The notes: generated by a model from the letters alone, not told the origin. DNA of 64,000 bases from Verrucomicrobiota bacterium (GCA_023416735.1 JAEZGX010000009.1:1-64000), one strand, 5' to 3'; shown: positions 9,483 through 22,328, counted from the first letter of the stretch. Made by a program: numbers and translations.

Positions 9483-11330
9483 ATGGCGCTGCGCAACACA
9501 CCCATCCGAAAGAAGCTCATGGTGATCATTCTGCTCACCACGGGAGCGACCTTGCTGTTCACGTGTGCTTCATTCTTTGCGTATGATATCCTGAGCTACC
9601 GCCGCAACGCGGTCGCGAATGTCGCGACGATGGGGCAGATCATCGCGGCGAACAGCACCGCAGCGCTGGCGTTCGAGAATCCCGAGGATGCTCGAGAGAT
9701 CCTTTCGGCGCTCCGGGCCGAGCGGCAGATTGTGGAGGCGGCGCTGTATTCCGGATCGGGGGAGATTTTCGCGCGTTATCCCGCGGATCTGCCGGACTCG
9801 GTGCTGCCACCGCAACCGGGGCCGCCCGGGCACGAGGTGAAGTGGTCGAGCTTGTCGCTGTTTGAAACCGTGAAGCAGAACGATCGCGAGCTCGGCGTGC
9901 TGTATCTGCGGTCCGATATGTCGGCGCTGCGCGAACGATTTCGTCTTTACGGGATTCTGGTGCTCCTCGTGCTGGCGACGTCGCTGCTGGTCGCCGTGGT
10001 GTTTTCGCAGCGTTTGCAGCAACAGGTATCGCGGCCGATTCTCACGCTGGCGCAAACGGCGCGCGCGATTTCGGAGCGGCGGGATTTTTCGGTGCGCGCG
10101 GTGAAGCATGGCGCGGACGAAGTCGGGTTGCTGACGGACGCCTTCAACGAAATGCTCGCGCAGATTCACGCGCAGGACCGCGCGCTGCGGGAAAGCGAGA
10201 CGAGGTTGCGCGCCGTCCTCAACTCGTCGCTCAGCGCCGTGATCGTGACCGACGACCGCGGACGCGTCATCGACTGGAATGCGCGCGCGGAGAAAATGTT
10301 CGGGCGCTCGCGGGGCGATGCGCTCGGATTGGATCTGAGCGTTGTGCTGCCGCCGTTGGTCGAGCGACCTGAAGCGCGCGGCATGAAACGCTATTTGCCG
10401 GCGACCAGCGAAGGCCTCGACGAAATCGGCATCACGGAAGCGACGGCGCAACGGCGGGACGGCAGCCTGATCTCCGTCGAAGTTTCCATCAAGCCCCTCG
10501 TGTCGGGCGGCGTGGTGACATTTTGCGCGTTCGTCACTGACATCACCGATCGCAAGCGGGCACAGGACGAGTTGCAGGCACTCACGCAGCAGTTGGAACG
10601 ACGTGTCGAGGAACGCACCAAGCAGCTCGAAAGCGCGAACAAGGAGCTGGAGGCATTTTCGTATTCAGTTTCTCACGACTTGCGCGCGCCGCTGCGGCAC
10701 ATCGACGGCTTCGCCAGCATGCTGGCGGCGCATGCGGCGGAGGCGCTCGACGAAAAAGGCCGCCGGTATGTGCAGGTGATCACCGATGCGGCGAAGCGCA
10801 TGGGCAGGCTGATCGACGACTTGCTGAGCTTTTCGCGACACGGGCGGGCGGACCTCAACTTCGTGCCGGTGAAGTTGTCCGGACTCGTCGAGGAAGTCCG
10901 GCGGCAGATGGTAAGCGAATTCACCGGGCGCTCGATCACCTGGCGAACCGGGCCGCTGCCCGAGATGAAAGTCGATGTGGCGATGATGCACCAGGTGTTC
11001 GTCAACCTCATCGGCAACGCCGTGAAATACACACGGAACCGAAGCGAGGCCGTGATCGAAATCGGCGCGGATATTTCGGCGGCAGAAGTGACGATTTTCG
11101 TCCGGGACAATGGCGCTGGTTTCAACCCCAAATACAAGGATCGGCTCTTCGGCGTCTTTCAGCGCCTGCACTCGGAAAGCGAATTCGAAGGAACGGGGGT
11201 GGGACTGGCGAATGTGCAACGCATCATCCATCGCCATGGCGGTCGGACCTGGGCGGAGGGAGAAGTCGATAAAGGCGCGACGTTCTATTTCACCTTGCCG
11301 ATTGCGATGATGACCGCGCGCGAAGGGTGA
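9483..11330 (+). CDS. Sensor histidine kinase: CHASE8-like sensor, HAMP, PAS, phytochrome-type kinase core
   Basis: The 615-residue protein has TM1 at about 12-34. A periplasmic domain of the CHASE8 type spans about 40-150 (it includes NSTAALAFENPEDA). TM2 is at about 155-175, HAMP at about 180-232, PAS at about 240-360 and a coiled coil at 360-390. The dimerisation/phosphoacceptor box YSVSHDLRAPLRH puts His at 398. The ATPase has the N-box NLIGNAVKYT, G1 DNGAGF and G2 GTGVGLANV. The H-box resembles phytochrome-like kinases. A strong AGGAG ribosome site overlaps the end of the yfiR-like gene, so translation is probably coupled. No response regulator gene lies adjacent. Confidence 0.9.
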   Translation: MALRNTPIRKKLMVIILLTTGATLLFTCASFFAYDILSYRRNAVANVATMGQIIAANSTAALAFENPEDAREILSALRAERQIVEAALYSGSGEIFARYPADLPDSVLPPQPGPPGHEVKWSSLSLFETVKQNDRELGVLYLRSDMSALRERFRLYGILVLLVLATSLLVAVVFSQRLQQQVSRPILTLAQTARAISERRDFSVRAVKHGADEVGLLTDAFNEMLAQIHAQDRALRESETRLRAVLNSSLSAVIVTDDRGRVIDWNARAEKMFGRSRGDALGLDLSVVLPPLVERPEARGMKRYLPATSEGLDEIGITEATAQRRDGSLISVEVSIKPLVSGGVVTFCAFVTDITDRKRAQDELQALTQQLERRVEERTKQLESANKELEAFSYSVSHDLRAPLRHIDGFASMLAAHAAEALDEKGRRYVQVITDAAKRMGRLIDDLLSFSRHGRADLNFVPVKLSGLVEEVRRQMVSEFTGRSITWRTGPLPEMKVDVAMMHQVFVNLIGNAVKYTRNRSEAVIEIGADISAAEVTIFVRDNGAGFNPKYKDRLFGVFQRLHSESEFEGTGVGLANVQRIIHRHGGRTWAEGEVDKGATFYFTLPIAMMTAREG

Positions 11331-11359
11331 GTCTCGCGGCGGCGGTTTGGAGGAATGTG

Positions 11360-11396
11360 AAAAACAAAAACGCGACACCCCGCGAGGGGTGCCGCG
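11360..11396 (-). terminator. Rho-independent terminator of the PEP-CTERM gene
   Basis: On the minus strand a 10-bp GC-rich stem (arms 11386-11395 and 11372-11381, one mismatch, 4-nt loop) is followed by GTTTTTGTTTTT. It lies in the convergent gap after the kinase gene and is oriented to stop transcripts from 12215. Confidence 0.85.
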
Positions 11397-11420
11397 TCCA
11401 TGACAGCGAGATGGCAAGGA

Positions 11421-12215
11421 TCAGGCTGCAACCGCTGCGATGGCGTTTGCGCGTGAACGCAAACGCCGGCCCGCAACGACAAGGATCAGACCCGCCGCGG
11501 CGAATGCGGCATAGGTTGACGGCTCCGGCACGGGCGTGAGCCCGCCACCGCCGCCGCCAGGAAGAGGCGCGGAAACTTCTGCGGCGCTGCCGAAGGTCAG
11601 GTTATCGATCGCGAAACCTCCCGGTTCGGAGCCCGTGATATAGAAAGAAATGCCGGAGATGACATTGTCACCGCTGGCATCGGCGAGACCGAAAAACTCG
11701 ATACCGAACGCCTGGTTTTGCACGAGGCCAAGGGAAGCTCCGGATGCGCTAAACGCTTCGATCGAAGTGCCTGCGAGCGCGTTGAAGTAGCCTCCATCGA
11801 GGCCTACGGCTGCGACGGGCTTTGAAAATAAAACCGAAATCGGGCCGTTGAACACGGGCGACCCGCTCAACACAGGCGAGGTGGGGTTTGCGCCGTCGTC
11901 GGTGATGAAAACTGTTCCGTTCGCCGGATCGAGGGAGAGCGGCCCCGTCGGGCTGCCCGTTAACGTCACAACCGTTCCGCGGGAACGCGATTGGCCGACG
12001 AAGTGGCTGGCAAAGCTCACGTCGATGGAGCCGAGGGTCGCGGTAGAAACGGTGAACTGCGGATTCGCGCTGCCGTAAGCCACTTCGCTGAAGGAGATGA
12101 CGGACGCTTCCGGAGTGAAATCGCCGGAAGCGATGCGGATGAGTTGGGCGTGGGCAGACGTCGCCAGGACAAAGCCCAGCAACGACGGGAGGAGCATGCT
12201 ACGATCAGGTTTCAT
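11421..12215 (-). CDS. PEP-CTERM sorting domain protein
   Basis: A 264-residue secreted protein with a signal peptide (MKPDRSMLLPSLLGFVLATSAHA). A beta-rich body resembles carbohydrate-binding or lectin-like folds. A Gly-rich linker leads to the C-terminal tag VPEPSTYAAF, a hydrophobic helix and the basic cluster RRLRSR. This tripartite tail is the substrate signal of the PEP-CTERM/exosortase system, which processes proteins at the outer envelope, often alongside exopolysaccharide production. No exosortase gene is in the window. The gene stands alone, with its own terminator. The specific function is unknown. Confidence 0.88.
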   Translation of the reverse strand: MKPDRSMLLPSLLGFVLATSAHAQLIRIASGDFTPEASVISFSEVAYGSANPQFTVSTATLGSIDVSFASHFVGQSRSRGTVVTLTGSPTGPLSLDPANGTVFITDDGANPTSPVLSGSPVFNGPISVLFSKPVAAVGLDGGYFNALAGTSIEAFSASGASLGLVQNQAFGIEFFGLADASGDNVISGISFYITGSEPGGFAIDNLTFGSAAEVSAPLPGGGGGGLTPVPEPSTYAAFAAAGLILVVAGRRLRSRANAIAAVAA

Positions 12216-12417
12216 GACAGGTTGCGGCTGGACTCCCTCACGAGCAGGTCTGCCCGCCCAGCCGGAAGCGTTGCCACGTCGCGATCATATCAGGAGAGTT
12301 CCGTGAGCGCACCCTGAACGGCCGGGCCGAGAATTTACGACCTGTTGAAGCGATAAATTCTTACGAAGAACGTGCGACGCCGTGGATCGGCAAAACCATC
12401 AGACATGGACGATCGGT

Positions 12418-13644
12418 TTATCTCCGCCGCAAATTCGGAAGGAATATTGTCACCGCCCCGAGCAAGGGAAGAAAGCCGCAGAGGAAGAAAACCTGAACGA
12501 TGCCGATGCTATCCGCCACGCGGCCAAGCACGGCCGACGCGACCCCGCTTACGCCGAACGCGACGCCGAAGAACAAGCCGGCAATGAGCCCAACCCGGCC
12601 TGGGACCAACTCTTGCGCGTAAACCAGGATCGCCGAAAAAGCCGACGCCAGGACGGCGCCTGCGATCGCACTGAGCACGATGGTCAAAGGCAACGAGACA
12701 TGCGGGATCACGAGCGAAAACGGTGCGACGCCGAGGATCGAAAACCAGATCACGTATTTTCGGCCGAAGCGGTCGCCCAGCGGTCCACCTAGGATCGTGC
12801 CAGCGGCAACGGCGAACAGGAAAACGAACAGCTGTAGTTGCGCCGCTTGGACGGAGACGTTGAAACGTTCGATTAGATAGAACGTGTAGTAGTTCGTGAA
12901 CGAAACGAGGTAGAAGTATTTCGAGAAAATCAGCACGACGAGGATCGCGATCGACCAGCGGATCTGGGTCTGAGAAAGGGGAGGAGTGTCGGTTTTCGTC
13001 GCGGTGCGATGAGTCGCGCGCAGCGCGAGGTGTGCGGCATACCAACGCCCCACGCGCGCGAGCACGGCGATGCCCACCGCAGCGAGCACGGTGAACCAGA
13101 GGATCGAAGCTTGTCCGCGCGGCACGACGATGGCCGCGGCCGCGAGCGGACCGAGCGAGGTGCCGACATTGCCGCCGACCTGGAAGACCGATTGAGCGAA
13201 GCCGCGACGCCGTCCGGCCGCGAGATGGGCGAGGCGCGAGGCTTCAGGATGAAACACCGACGACCCCACGCCGACCAGCATCGCGGAAACGAGAATCGCG
13301 GGATAATTGTGCGCAAAGGCGAGGGCGATCAGGCCGACGAGCGTGACCGCCATGCCAAGCGCGAGAGAATAGGGCAACGGCCGCCGATCGGTGTAGAGGC
13401 CGACCACCGGTTGAAGGAGCGACGCGACGAGCTGCGAGGCGAACGTGATGAATCCAATCTGCGTGAAGGTGAGCGCGTGAGTCTCCTTCAGCAGCGGATA
13501 GATCGAAGGGATGATCGCCTGAATCGTGTCGTTGAGCAGGTGGGAAACGCTCAGCGCGAGAATGACGGGCAACGCCGTCTTTTCGGCCGTGGAAGAAGAC
13601 GGCGATATGTTCTCGGACGGGAGCGCGGCACTGTCGTCAGCCAT
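12418..13644 (-). CDS. MFS transporter, fosmidomycin-resistance (Fsr) type
   Basis: The 408-residue protein has about twelve hydrophobic helices. The N-terminal motif SHLLNDTIQAIIPSIYPLLK and the loop GVGSSVFHPEASRLAHL are characteristic of the Fsr subfamily of major facilitator proteins. In E. coli Fsr confers fosmidomycin efflux; natural substrates are unclear. The MFS loop GPLGDRFGRKYVIW is seen after helix 8. It is 128 bp from the aldo/keto reductase gene on the same strand; co-transcription is possible but unproven. Confidence 0.87.
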   Translation of the reverse strand: MADDSAALPSENISPSSSTAEKTALPVILALSVSHLLNDTIQAIIPSIYPLLKETHALTFTQIGFITFASQLVASLLQPVVGLYTDRRPLPYSLALGMAVTLVGLIALAFAHNYPAILVSAMLVGVGSSVFHPEASRLAHLAAGRRRGFAQSVFQVGGNVGTSLGPLAAAAIVVPRGQASILWFTVLAAVGIAVLARVGRWYAAHLALRATHRTATKTDTPPLSQTQIRWSIAILVVLIFSKYFYLVSFTNYYTFYLIERFNVSVQAAQLQLFVFLFAVAAGTILGGPLGDRFGRKYVIWFSILGVAPFSLVIPHVSLPLTIVLSAIAGAVLASAFSAILVYAQELVPGRVGLIAGLFFGVAFGVSGVASAVLGRVADSIGIVQVFFLCGFLPLLGAVTIFLPNLRRR

Positions 13645-13752
13645 GCGAGGGAGTGCATCCGCTAGTGGGAACGAAGCAAACGGCGAATCGCGCCGGATGC
13701 GAACAGTCGGCTTTCAAAAGGACGGGATGCTGATGAAGGCCCGCGTTCGGAT

Positions 13753-13776
13753 CGAAACGCTCGCGCGTTCCGCTAC
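13753..13776. repeat. REP-like 24-nt hairpin element, copy 1
   Basis: This 24-nt sequence matches 57847-57870 at 23 of 24 positions. The core is an imperfect hairpin (GCGAAACGC... and GCGTTCCGC flanking a 4-nt loop in copy 2). In this copy the element covers the stop codon of the aldo/keto reductase gene. Confidence 0.6.
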
Positions 13777-14777
13777 AATGCCGGGGTTGCGAGGATGCGC
13801 TCGATGGCGGCAAGTTCGTCGGCGGAGAGCGTCGGGTTTTTCAGCGCGGCGACATTGTCTTCGATTTGGGACACTTTGCTGGCGCCGATGAGGGCGCTCG
13901 TGAGGACGGGATTGCGCAGGACCCAGAGGAGAGCGAGTTGCGCGAGCGTTTGGCCGCGGAGTTTGGCGAGGGCGTCGAGTTGGCGGATCTTCGCGAGCTT
14001 CTCGGCGGTGATGTGCTCGGGCTTCAAGAAGCGCGGATCGTGGCCGGCGCGCGAGTCGGCGGGGATGCCGGTGAGATAGCGATTGGTGAGCAGACCTTGG
14101 GCGAGAGGCGTGAACGCGATGCTGCCGATGCCTTCTTGATCGAGGACGTCAGTGAGGCCGTTTTCGATCCAGCGATCGAACATGTGATAGCGCGGCTGGT
14201 GGATCAGGCAGGGCGTGCCGAGATCGCGGAGGATTTTGGCGGCACGGGCGGTTTGTTCGGCGGAGTAGTTGGAGATGCCGACGTAGAGCGCTTTGCCGGA
14301 ACGGACGGCATGATCGAGCGCGCCCATGGTTTCTTCGAGCGGCGTGTCGGGGTCCGGGCGGTGCGAATAAAAGATGTCGACGTAATCGAGCCCCATGCGG
14401 CGCAGGCTCTGGTCGAGCGAGGCGAGCAAGTATTTGCGCGAGCCCCATTCGCCGTAGGGGCCCGGCCACATGTCGTAACCGGCTTTGGTGGAAATAATGA
14501 GTTCGTCGCGATACGCGGCGAGATCCTCGCGCAGAACGCGACCAAACGTGCGCTCGGCGGAGCCGGGAGGCGGGCCGTAATTGTTGGCGAGATCGAAGTG
14601 CGTGATGCCGAGATCGAACGAACGGAGAATCAACGCGCGGCTGTTTTCGTGACGATCGACGTCACCGAAGTTGTGCCAGAGTCCGAGCGAAATGGCGGGA
14701 AGTTTAAGTCCGCTACGTCCGCAACGGCGGAAGAAGGAAGGGTTGTCGTAACGGGTCGGCGCGGCGAGGTGGGGCAT
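13773..14777 (-). CDS. Aldo/keto reductase, YghZ/Gpr-like
   Basis: The 334-residue protein has the TIM-barrel AKR motifs. GLWHNFGD and THFDLANNYGPPPGSAE provide the catalytic Asp/Tyr, STKAGYDMWPGPYGEWGSRKYL the Lys, and YSHRPDPDTPLEET the His. The C-terminal LIGASKVSQIEDNV binds NADPH phosphate. The YGPPPGSAE and GPYGEWGSRK motifs are typical of the YghZ group (L-glyceraldehyde 3-phosphate reductase, also detoxifying methylglyoxal). The ATG at 14777 gives the usual N-terminus; upstream residues in frame look non-coding. The stop codon lies inside a REP-like repeat. Confidence 0.88.
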   Translation of the reverse strand: MPHLAAPTRYDNPSFFRRCGRSGLKLPAISLGLWHNFGDVDRHENSRALILRSFDLGITHFDLANNYGPPPGSAERTFGRVLREDLAAYRDELIISTKAGYDMWPGPYGEWGSRKYLLASLDQSLRRMGLDYVDIFYSHRPDPDTPLEETMGALDHAVRSGKALYVGISNYSAEQTARAAKILRDLGTPCLIHQPRYHMFDRWIENGLTDVLDQEGIGSIAFTPLAQGLLTNRYLTGIPADSRAGHDPRFLKPEHITAEKLAKIRQLDALAKLRGQTLAQLALLWVLRNPVLTSALIGASKVSQIEDNVAALKNPTLSADELAAIERILATPAL

Positions 14778-14857
14778 GGTGAACGAGAATCGCACGCTTC
14801 GCGCGAAGTGTCTGCCGGTCAAGCGCGCGGAGCAGGCGCAGTTGCGGACAGAACGAG

Positions 14858-18334
<3,477 letters not shown>

Positions 18335-18455
18335 GGTCGAAGCTTGGGGGCAAAGAACGGAAATTCTGAGGTGGAGTTAAGCGGAAAAGACGCATTGCAG
18401 AAGGTTGGCGCCGGCGGATCGAAATCCGTCCCTTGGCAAAGAGGCGGCGTTCTGC

Positions 18456-19508
18456 ATGGTCACGCGCATGTTTGTCGACGAGTGCGTGGTGAAATTGCAG
18501 GCCGGTGACGGCGGACGCGGCTGCGTGAGCTTCCGGCGTGAAAAATATGAGCCGTGGGGCGGCCCGAATGGCGGCGACGGGGGGCGCGGCGGCGATGTCG
18601 TTTTGCTGGGCGACGACGACACGAACAACCTCGTGGACTACAAATATCAGCCGCACTGGAAGGCGGAGCGCGGCGAACACGGACTGGGATCGGATCAGCA
18701 CGGCCGCGACGGCGCGCCGCGGATTTTGAAGATGCCGCTGGGCACGGTGGTGATCGATGAAGCGACGGGAAAGCCCGTGGCGGAAGTGATCGAAGACGGG
18801 CAACGAATCGTGTTGTGCAAGGGTGGGAACGGCGGCTGGGGCAACACGCATTTCAAGACCTCGACGAACCGCGCGCCGAAGCGCGCGAACCCCGGGCATC
18901 CGGGCGAAGGCGGGACTTATCGCTTGATTCTGAAGAGCATCGCCGACGTCGGGCTGGTCGGATTTCCGAATGCCGGCAAATCGTCGCTGACAGGCCTGAT
19001 CACAAAAGCGCGGCCCAAGACGGCGGCCTATCCGTTTACGACGCTGCATCCGCAGATCGGAGTGATCGAGTTTCTGGATACGGTGAAAGGCAATCGCCGG
19101 CTGTTGCTGGCGGATGTCCCCGGTTTGATCGAAGGCGCGAGCGAGAATCGCGGGCTCGGCCATCGCTTTCTGCGGCACATCGAACGGTGCGCGCTGTTGC
19201 TGATCCTGGTCGACATGGCGGGGACGGACGCGCGCGATCCTCGCGACGATTACAAGCACCTGCTGCGCGAGTTGGAGCTCTACGACAAAGCGTTGTTGAA
19301 GAAGCCCCGCGTGGTGGTGGCGAACAAGATGGACGTGCCGGAGGCGAAGGCGAATCTCGCGAAGTTCAAGCGGCGTTACAAAACCGTCGACGTGCTGGAA
19401 ATCTCGTGCCTGACGGGCGATGGAGTCGAGACGCTCAAGAAAGAACTGTTAAAGCGGGTGGCGGTTTTGCGGGGAAAAGAAAAGAGATCGCGTCAAACCG
19501 CGGCCTGA
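18456..19508 (+). CDS. obg: Obg/CgtA ribosome-associated GTPase
   Basis: The 350-residue protein has the glycine-rich Obg fold (GDGGRGCVSFRREKYEPWGGPNGG and onward, about 1-160). The GTPase domain follows: G1 GFPNAGKSSL, switch I with PFTTLHPQIG, G3 DVPGLIEGA, G4 NKMD. Obg acts in 50S subunit maturation and stress signalling. It lacks the extra OCT C-terminal domain found in Firmicutes. The ATG at 18456 is favoured because GAGGCGG lies at proper spacing; an ATG at 18468 is possible. The usual upstream rplU-rpmA genes are absent. The gene instead heads a run that includes a GspE-type ATPase. Confidence 0.95.
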   Translation: MVTRMFVDECVVKLQAGDGGRGCVSFRREKYEPWGGPNGGDGGRGGDVVLLGDDDTNNLVDYKYQPHWKAERGEHGLGSDQHGRDGAPRILKMPLGTVVIDEATGKPVAEVIEDGQRIVLCKGGNGGWGNTHFKTSTNRAPKRANPGHPGEGGTYRLILKSIADVGLVGFPNAGKSSLTGLITKARPKTAAYPFTTLHPQIGVIEFLDTVKGNRRLLLADVPGLIEGASENRGLGHRFLRHIERCALLLILVDMAGTDARDPRDDYKHLLRELELYDKALLKKPRVVVANKMDVPEAKANLAKFKRRYKTVDVLEISCLTGDGVETLKKELLKRVAVLRGKEKRSRQTAA

Positions 19509-19526
19509 TCATTTTTACCGGCGTCC

Positions 19527-20054
19527 ATGGCTGCACCGAATCGTTCCCTGTTGATGCGCGCCAACCGCTTGCTGGGCGCGAACCTCGTCGAAACGAACTT
19601 GGTAAAGATCGAGGATCTGGAGCAGGCGAACGAGAAGCTGCTGGCGGTCGTGGCGGACGGGCAGCCGCGGCAGAGCACGGTGTTGGGCATCCTGGCTTAC
19701 GATCTGCGCGTGTTGCGCGAGGAAGATGTCCTGCAACACATCGTGGACGCGGAAGGCGTGGGGTTGATCGATTTGCGGAACTACGAGGTGCCGGATGAGC
19801 TGAGAAAGACGATCGATCCGGCGGCGAGTTGGGCGACGTGGTCGGTGCGGTTTGATCGCGAGGAGGATTTTCACTTCGTGGCGACGGCGTATTATCTCAG
19901 TCCCGCGGTGCGAACGTATTGGGAAAAGGAATGCGGAGGACCGGTGCTGTGGTTTGGGACGACGCTCGAGTGCATAGCGGAGTTTTTGGAGAAACTCGAA
20001 GCGGAGCGCGCGCCCGCGGTGGTGAAGGACGGCGAAGCAGTGAACACCGCCTAA
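19527..20054 (+). CDS. MshEN-like protein associated with GspE
   Basis: A 175-residue soluble protein. Its first 90 residues (RANRLLGANLVETNLVKIEDLEQANEKLL, then ILAYDLRVLREEDVLQHIVDAEGVGLIDLRNYEV) resemble the N-terminal regulatory domain of GspE/PilB/MshE ATPases. The ATPase itself is encoded separately by the next gene, 3 bp downstream. The remainder is not recognised. It may be a detached regulatory or adaptor domain for the ATPase. In some MshEN domains this region binds c-di-GMP, but I cannot confirm the binding motif here. It is translationally close to obg, with an 18-bp gap. Confidence 0.6.
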   Translation: MAAPNRSLLMRANRLLGANLVETNLVKIEDLEQANEKLLAVVADGQPRQSTVLGILAYDLRVLREEDVLQHIVDAEGVGLIDLRNYEVPDELRKTIDPAASWATWSVRFDREEDFHFVATAYYLSPAVRTYWEKECGGPVLWFGTTLECIAEFLEKLEAERAPAVVKDGEAVNTA

Positions 20055-20057
20055 GCC

Positions 20058-21764
20058 ATGCCGCTCGGAAAAGTTCAGACTCAAATTGTGGCGAAGCTGG
20101 TGGAGATGAACCGGCTGACCGAGGAACAGCGCGAGACCATCGCGGCGGTGCCGGGCGAGCCGACGGGCGAAGCGCTCGATAAGATGCTGCAGGAGGAGTA
20201 TCGAATCACGCCGTTCCAGCTGCTGGTGGCCAAAGGAAAAGCGCTTGGGCTCGCGCCGTTCAACGTCGCTCGTTTCAAGATCACGGGGACGACGTTCGAG
20301 CAGGTGACGCAGGATTTTTGTCAGCAGAACCTCGTGCTGCCGGTGGGGCAGGTGGGCGACTTCCTGCTCGTCGCCTTTGCGAATCCCTTCGAGGTTTCGA
20401 TCCCTTCGAAGATCCAAGAGATGACCGGGAAGAAGGTCATCCGACTGCTCGCGCGCGAGAAGGACATCCGGGAGAAATTCAACAAAGGCGATCCGCGCAC
20501 GGCGGGGTTCGACGATGTGGTCGAGCAGATCGGGGCGGAGTTCGGGACGATCACGACCGAAGGCGAATCCGATGAAGTCACGGAAGAGTCGGGTCCGATT
20601 ATCCAGCTCGCGAACCGGATCATCGAAGACGCCTACTTTTCCGGCACGAGCGACATTCACATCGAGCCGCAGGAGAAGGAGATCATCGTGCGATACCGGA
20701 TCGACGGCCTTTGTTCGGAGAAGCTGCGGCTTCCGCCGCGCGTGGGGCCGGCCCTCGTCGCGCGGCTCAAGATCATGTGCAACCTGGACATTTCGGAGCG
20801 CCGGTTGCCGCAGGACGGACGCATCGTTTTCAAGCAATTCAACAAGCGGGGATTGGATCTGGATTTGCGCGTGTCGACGGCGCCGTTGAATCACGGCGAA
20901 GGCGTAGTGATGCGTATTCTGGACAAGCAGAAAACGACGCTGCCATTGCCCGCGTTGGGTTTCTCCGAGGAGAATCTAGTAAAATACCGCGAGTGCATCC
21001 GGCAGCCCTACGGGATGATTTTGCACTGCGGCCCGACGGGCTCGGGCAAGTCGATGACGCTCTATTCGGCGCTCAATGAAATCAACACGCCGGAAGTCGT
21101 GATCCGAACGGCGGAAGATCCGATCGAATACACGCTGCCGGGGCTGAATCAGATGCAGATGCACCGGCAGATTGGGCTGACGTTTGCGTCGGCGCTGCGA
21201 TCGTTTCTGCGCCAGGATCCGGACATCATTCTCGTCGGCGAAATCCGCGACAAGGAAACGGCGAACATCGCGGTCGAGGCGGCGCTGACGGGGCATCTGT
21301 TGATCAGCACGCTGCACACGAACGATGCGCCGAGCACGGTGGCGCGTTTGACCGACATGGGCGTGGAGCCGTTCATGATTTCGTCGTCGTTGCTCTGCGT
21401 TTGCGCGCAGCGATTGATGCGGCGCGTGTGCAAGACCTGTCGCGTGCCGTATGTGCCGCAGGGCCGCGAACAGGAAGTGCTCGAAAAGGCGATCGGCTGG
21501 AGCGGACAGATTTTCAAACACAACCCGAAGGGCTGCCCGAAGTGCGGAAATACTGGATACAAAGGCCGCGTGGGCATCCACGAGTTGATGGTGACCAACG
21601 AGGAGTTGGTGGACGGCATCAACAAGCAGCTGGAGACGGCGGAATTGAAGAAGATCGCGGTGCGCGGCGGGATGAAGACGCTGCACCAGGACAGTCTTTA
21701 CAAGGTGAAGGACGGCATCACGACGCTCGAGGAAGCGATTGCGACCGTGCCGCCAGACCTCTAG
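20058..21764 (+). CDS. GspE/PilB-family secretion or pilus extension ATPase
   Basis: The 568-residue protein has an N-terminal MshEN-like domain (about 1-145). The GspE core carries SDIHIEP at about 198-204, Walker A GPTGSGKS at 325-332, the Asp box EDPIEY, Walker B ILVGEIRDKETA and the His box TGHLLISTLHTNDA. A zinc-binding Cys4 site is formed by C458-x2-C461 and C493-x2-C496. It powers type II secretion or type IV pilus assembly on the inner membrane face. The gene lies between the MshEN-like gene and a TPR lipoprotein gene. Which machine it drives is not decidable without the rest of the gene set. Confidence 0.92.
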   Translation: MPLGKVQTQIVAKLVEMNRLTEEQRETIAAVPGEPTGEALDKMLQEEYRITPFQLLVAKGKALGLAPFNVARFKITGTTFEQVTQDFCQQNLVLPVGQVGDFLLVAFANPFEVSIPSKIQEMTGKKVIRLLAREKDIREKFNKGDPRTAGFDDVVEQIGAEFGTITTEGESDEVTEESGPIIQLANRIIEDAYFSGTSDIHIEPQEKEIIVRYRIDGLCSEKLRLPPRVGPALVARLKIMCNLDISERRLPQDGRIVFKQFNKRGLDLDLRVSTAPLNHGEGVVMRILDKQKTTLPLPALGFSEENLVKYRECIRQPYGMILHCGPTGSGKSMTLYSALNEINTPEVVIRTAEDPIEYTLPGLNQMQMHRQIGLTFASALRSFLRQDPDIILVGEIRDKETANIAVEAALTGHLLISTLHTNDAPSTVARLTDMGVEPFMISSSLLCVCAQRLMRRVCKTCRVPYVPQGREQEVLEKAIGWSGQIFKHNPKGCPKCGNTGYKGRVGIHELMVTNEELVDGINKQLETAELKKIAVRGGMKTLHQDSLYKVKDGITTLEEAIATVPPDL

Positions 21765-21787
21765 GTCCGGGGAGATTTCGACCAACG

Positions 21788-22294
21788 ATGAAGTTGATTC
21801 CAGTTTCAATACTCGCGCTGCTGGCCCTGCTGGCGGCGGGGTGCGGCAAGAAGGCGCGCGAGATCACCGATCTCGAGCGAAAGCAAGCGGCGAGCTTGGT
21901 GAGCGAAGCGGAGTTCGCGATGACGCTGCGCGATTTTGCGCGAGCGGAACCCTTGTTCGAACAGGCGGCGCAACTGTGTCCGGATACCAGCGAATACTGG
22001 GTGAATCTCGGCATCGTGCGGAAACGCCAAGGCAACACGAACGGAGCGAAGGACGCTTATCAAGAAGCGCTGAAAGCGTGCCGCGAAACCTACAATGCCG
22101 ATGAGACGGATGTCGGAGCGATGCTGCAGGAAGTGCAGATCCTCGTGATGATCGGCAAAGTGGACGATGCTCGCGATGCCCTCGCCAAGGCGCGGAAACG
22201 CAAGCCCGACAACCGCGATTTGCGGCTTTTCGAAGAGCGCAACGAAATCGAGAACCTGCTGAAAGATCCGCGCTTCAAGGAGATCGCCCTGTAA
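21788..22294 (+). CDS. TPR-containing lipoprotein
   Basis: A 168-residue protein with a lipoprotein signal peptide ending in the lipobox LLAAGC (Cys at 19), so it is predicted to be membrane-anchored. It then has two or three tetratricopeptide repeats (FARAEPLFEQAAQLCPDTSEYWVNLGIVRK, NTNGAKDAYQEALKAC, VDDARDALAKARKRKPDN). TPRs are protein-docking modules. Given its place 23 bp after the GspE-type gene, it could be a pilotin-like or assembly factor, but that is inference. Confidence 0.75.
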   Translation: MKLIPVSILALLALLAAGCGKKAREITDLERKQAASLVSEAEFAMTLRDFARAEPLFEQAAQLCPDTSEYWVNLGIVRKRQGNTNGAKDAYQEALKACRETYNADETDVGAMLQEVQILVMIGKVDDARDALAKARKRKPDNRDLRLFEERNEIENLLKDPRFKEIAL

Positions 22295-22328
22295 GGCGCG
22301 CTGCCGGAAGAAGAGAGGAGGCCCCAGG

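Noticed and set aside
8877..11330. A YfiBNR c-di-GMP system
   Set aside because: The partner protein has a histidine kinase core and no GGDEF domain; no YfiB-like lipoprotein is present.
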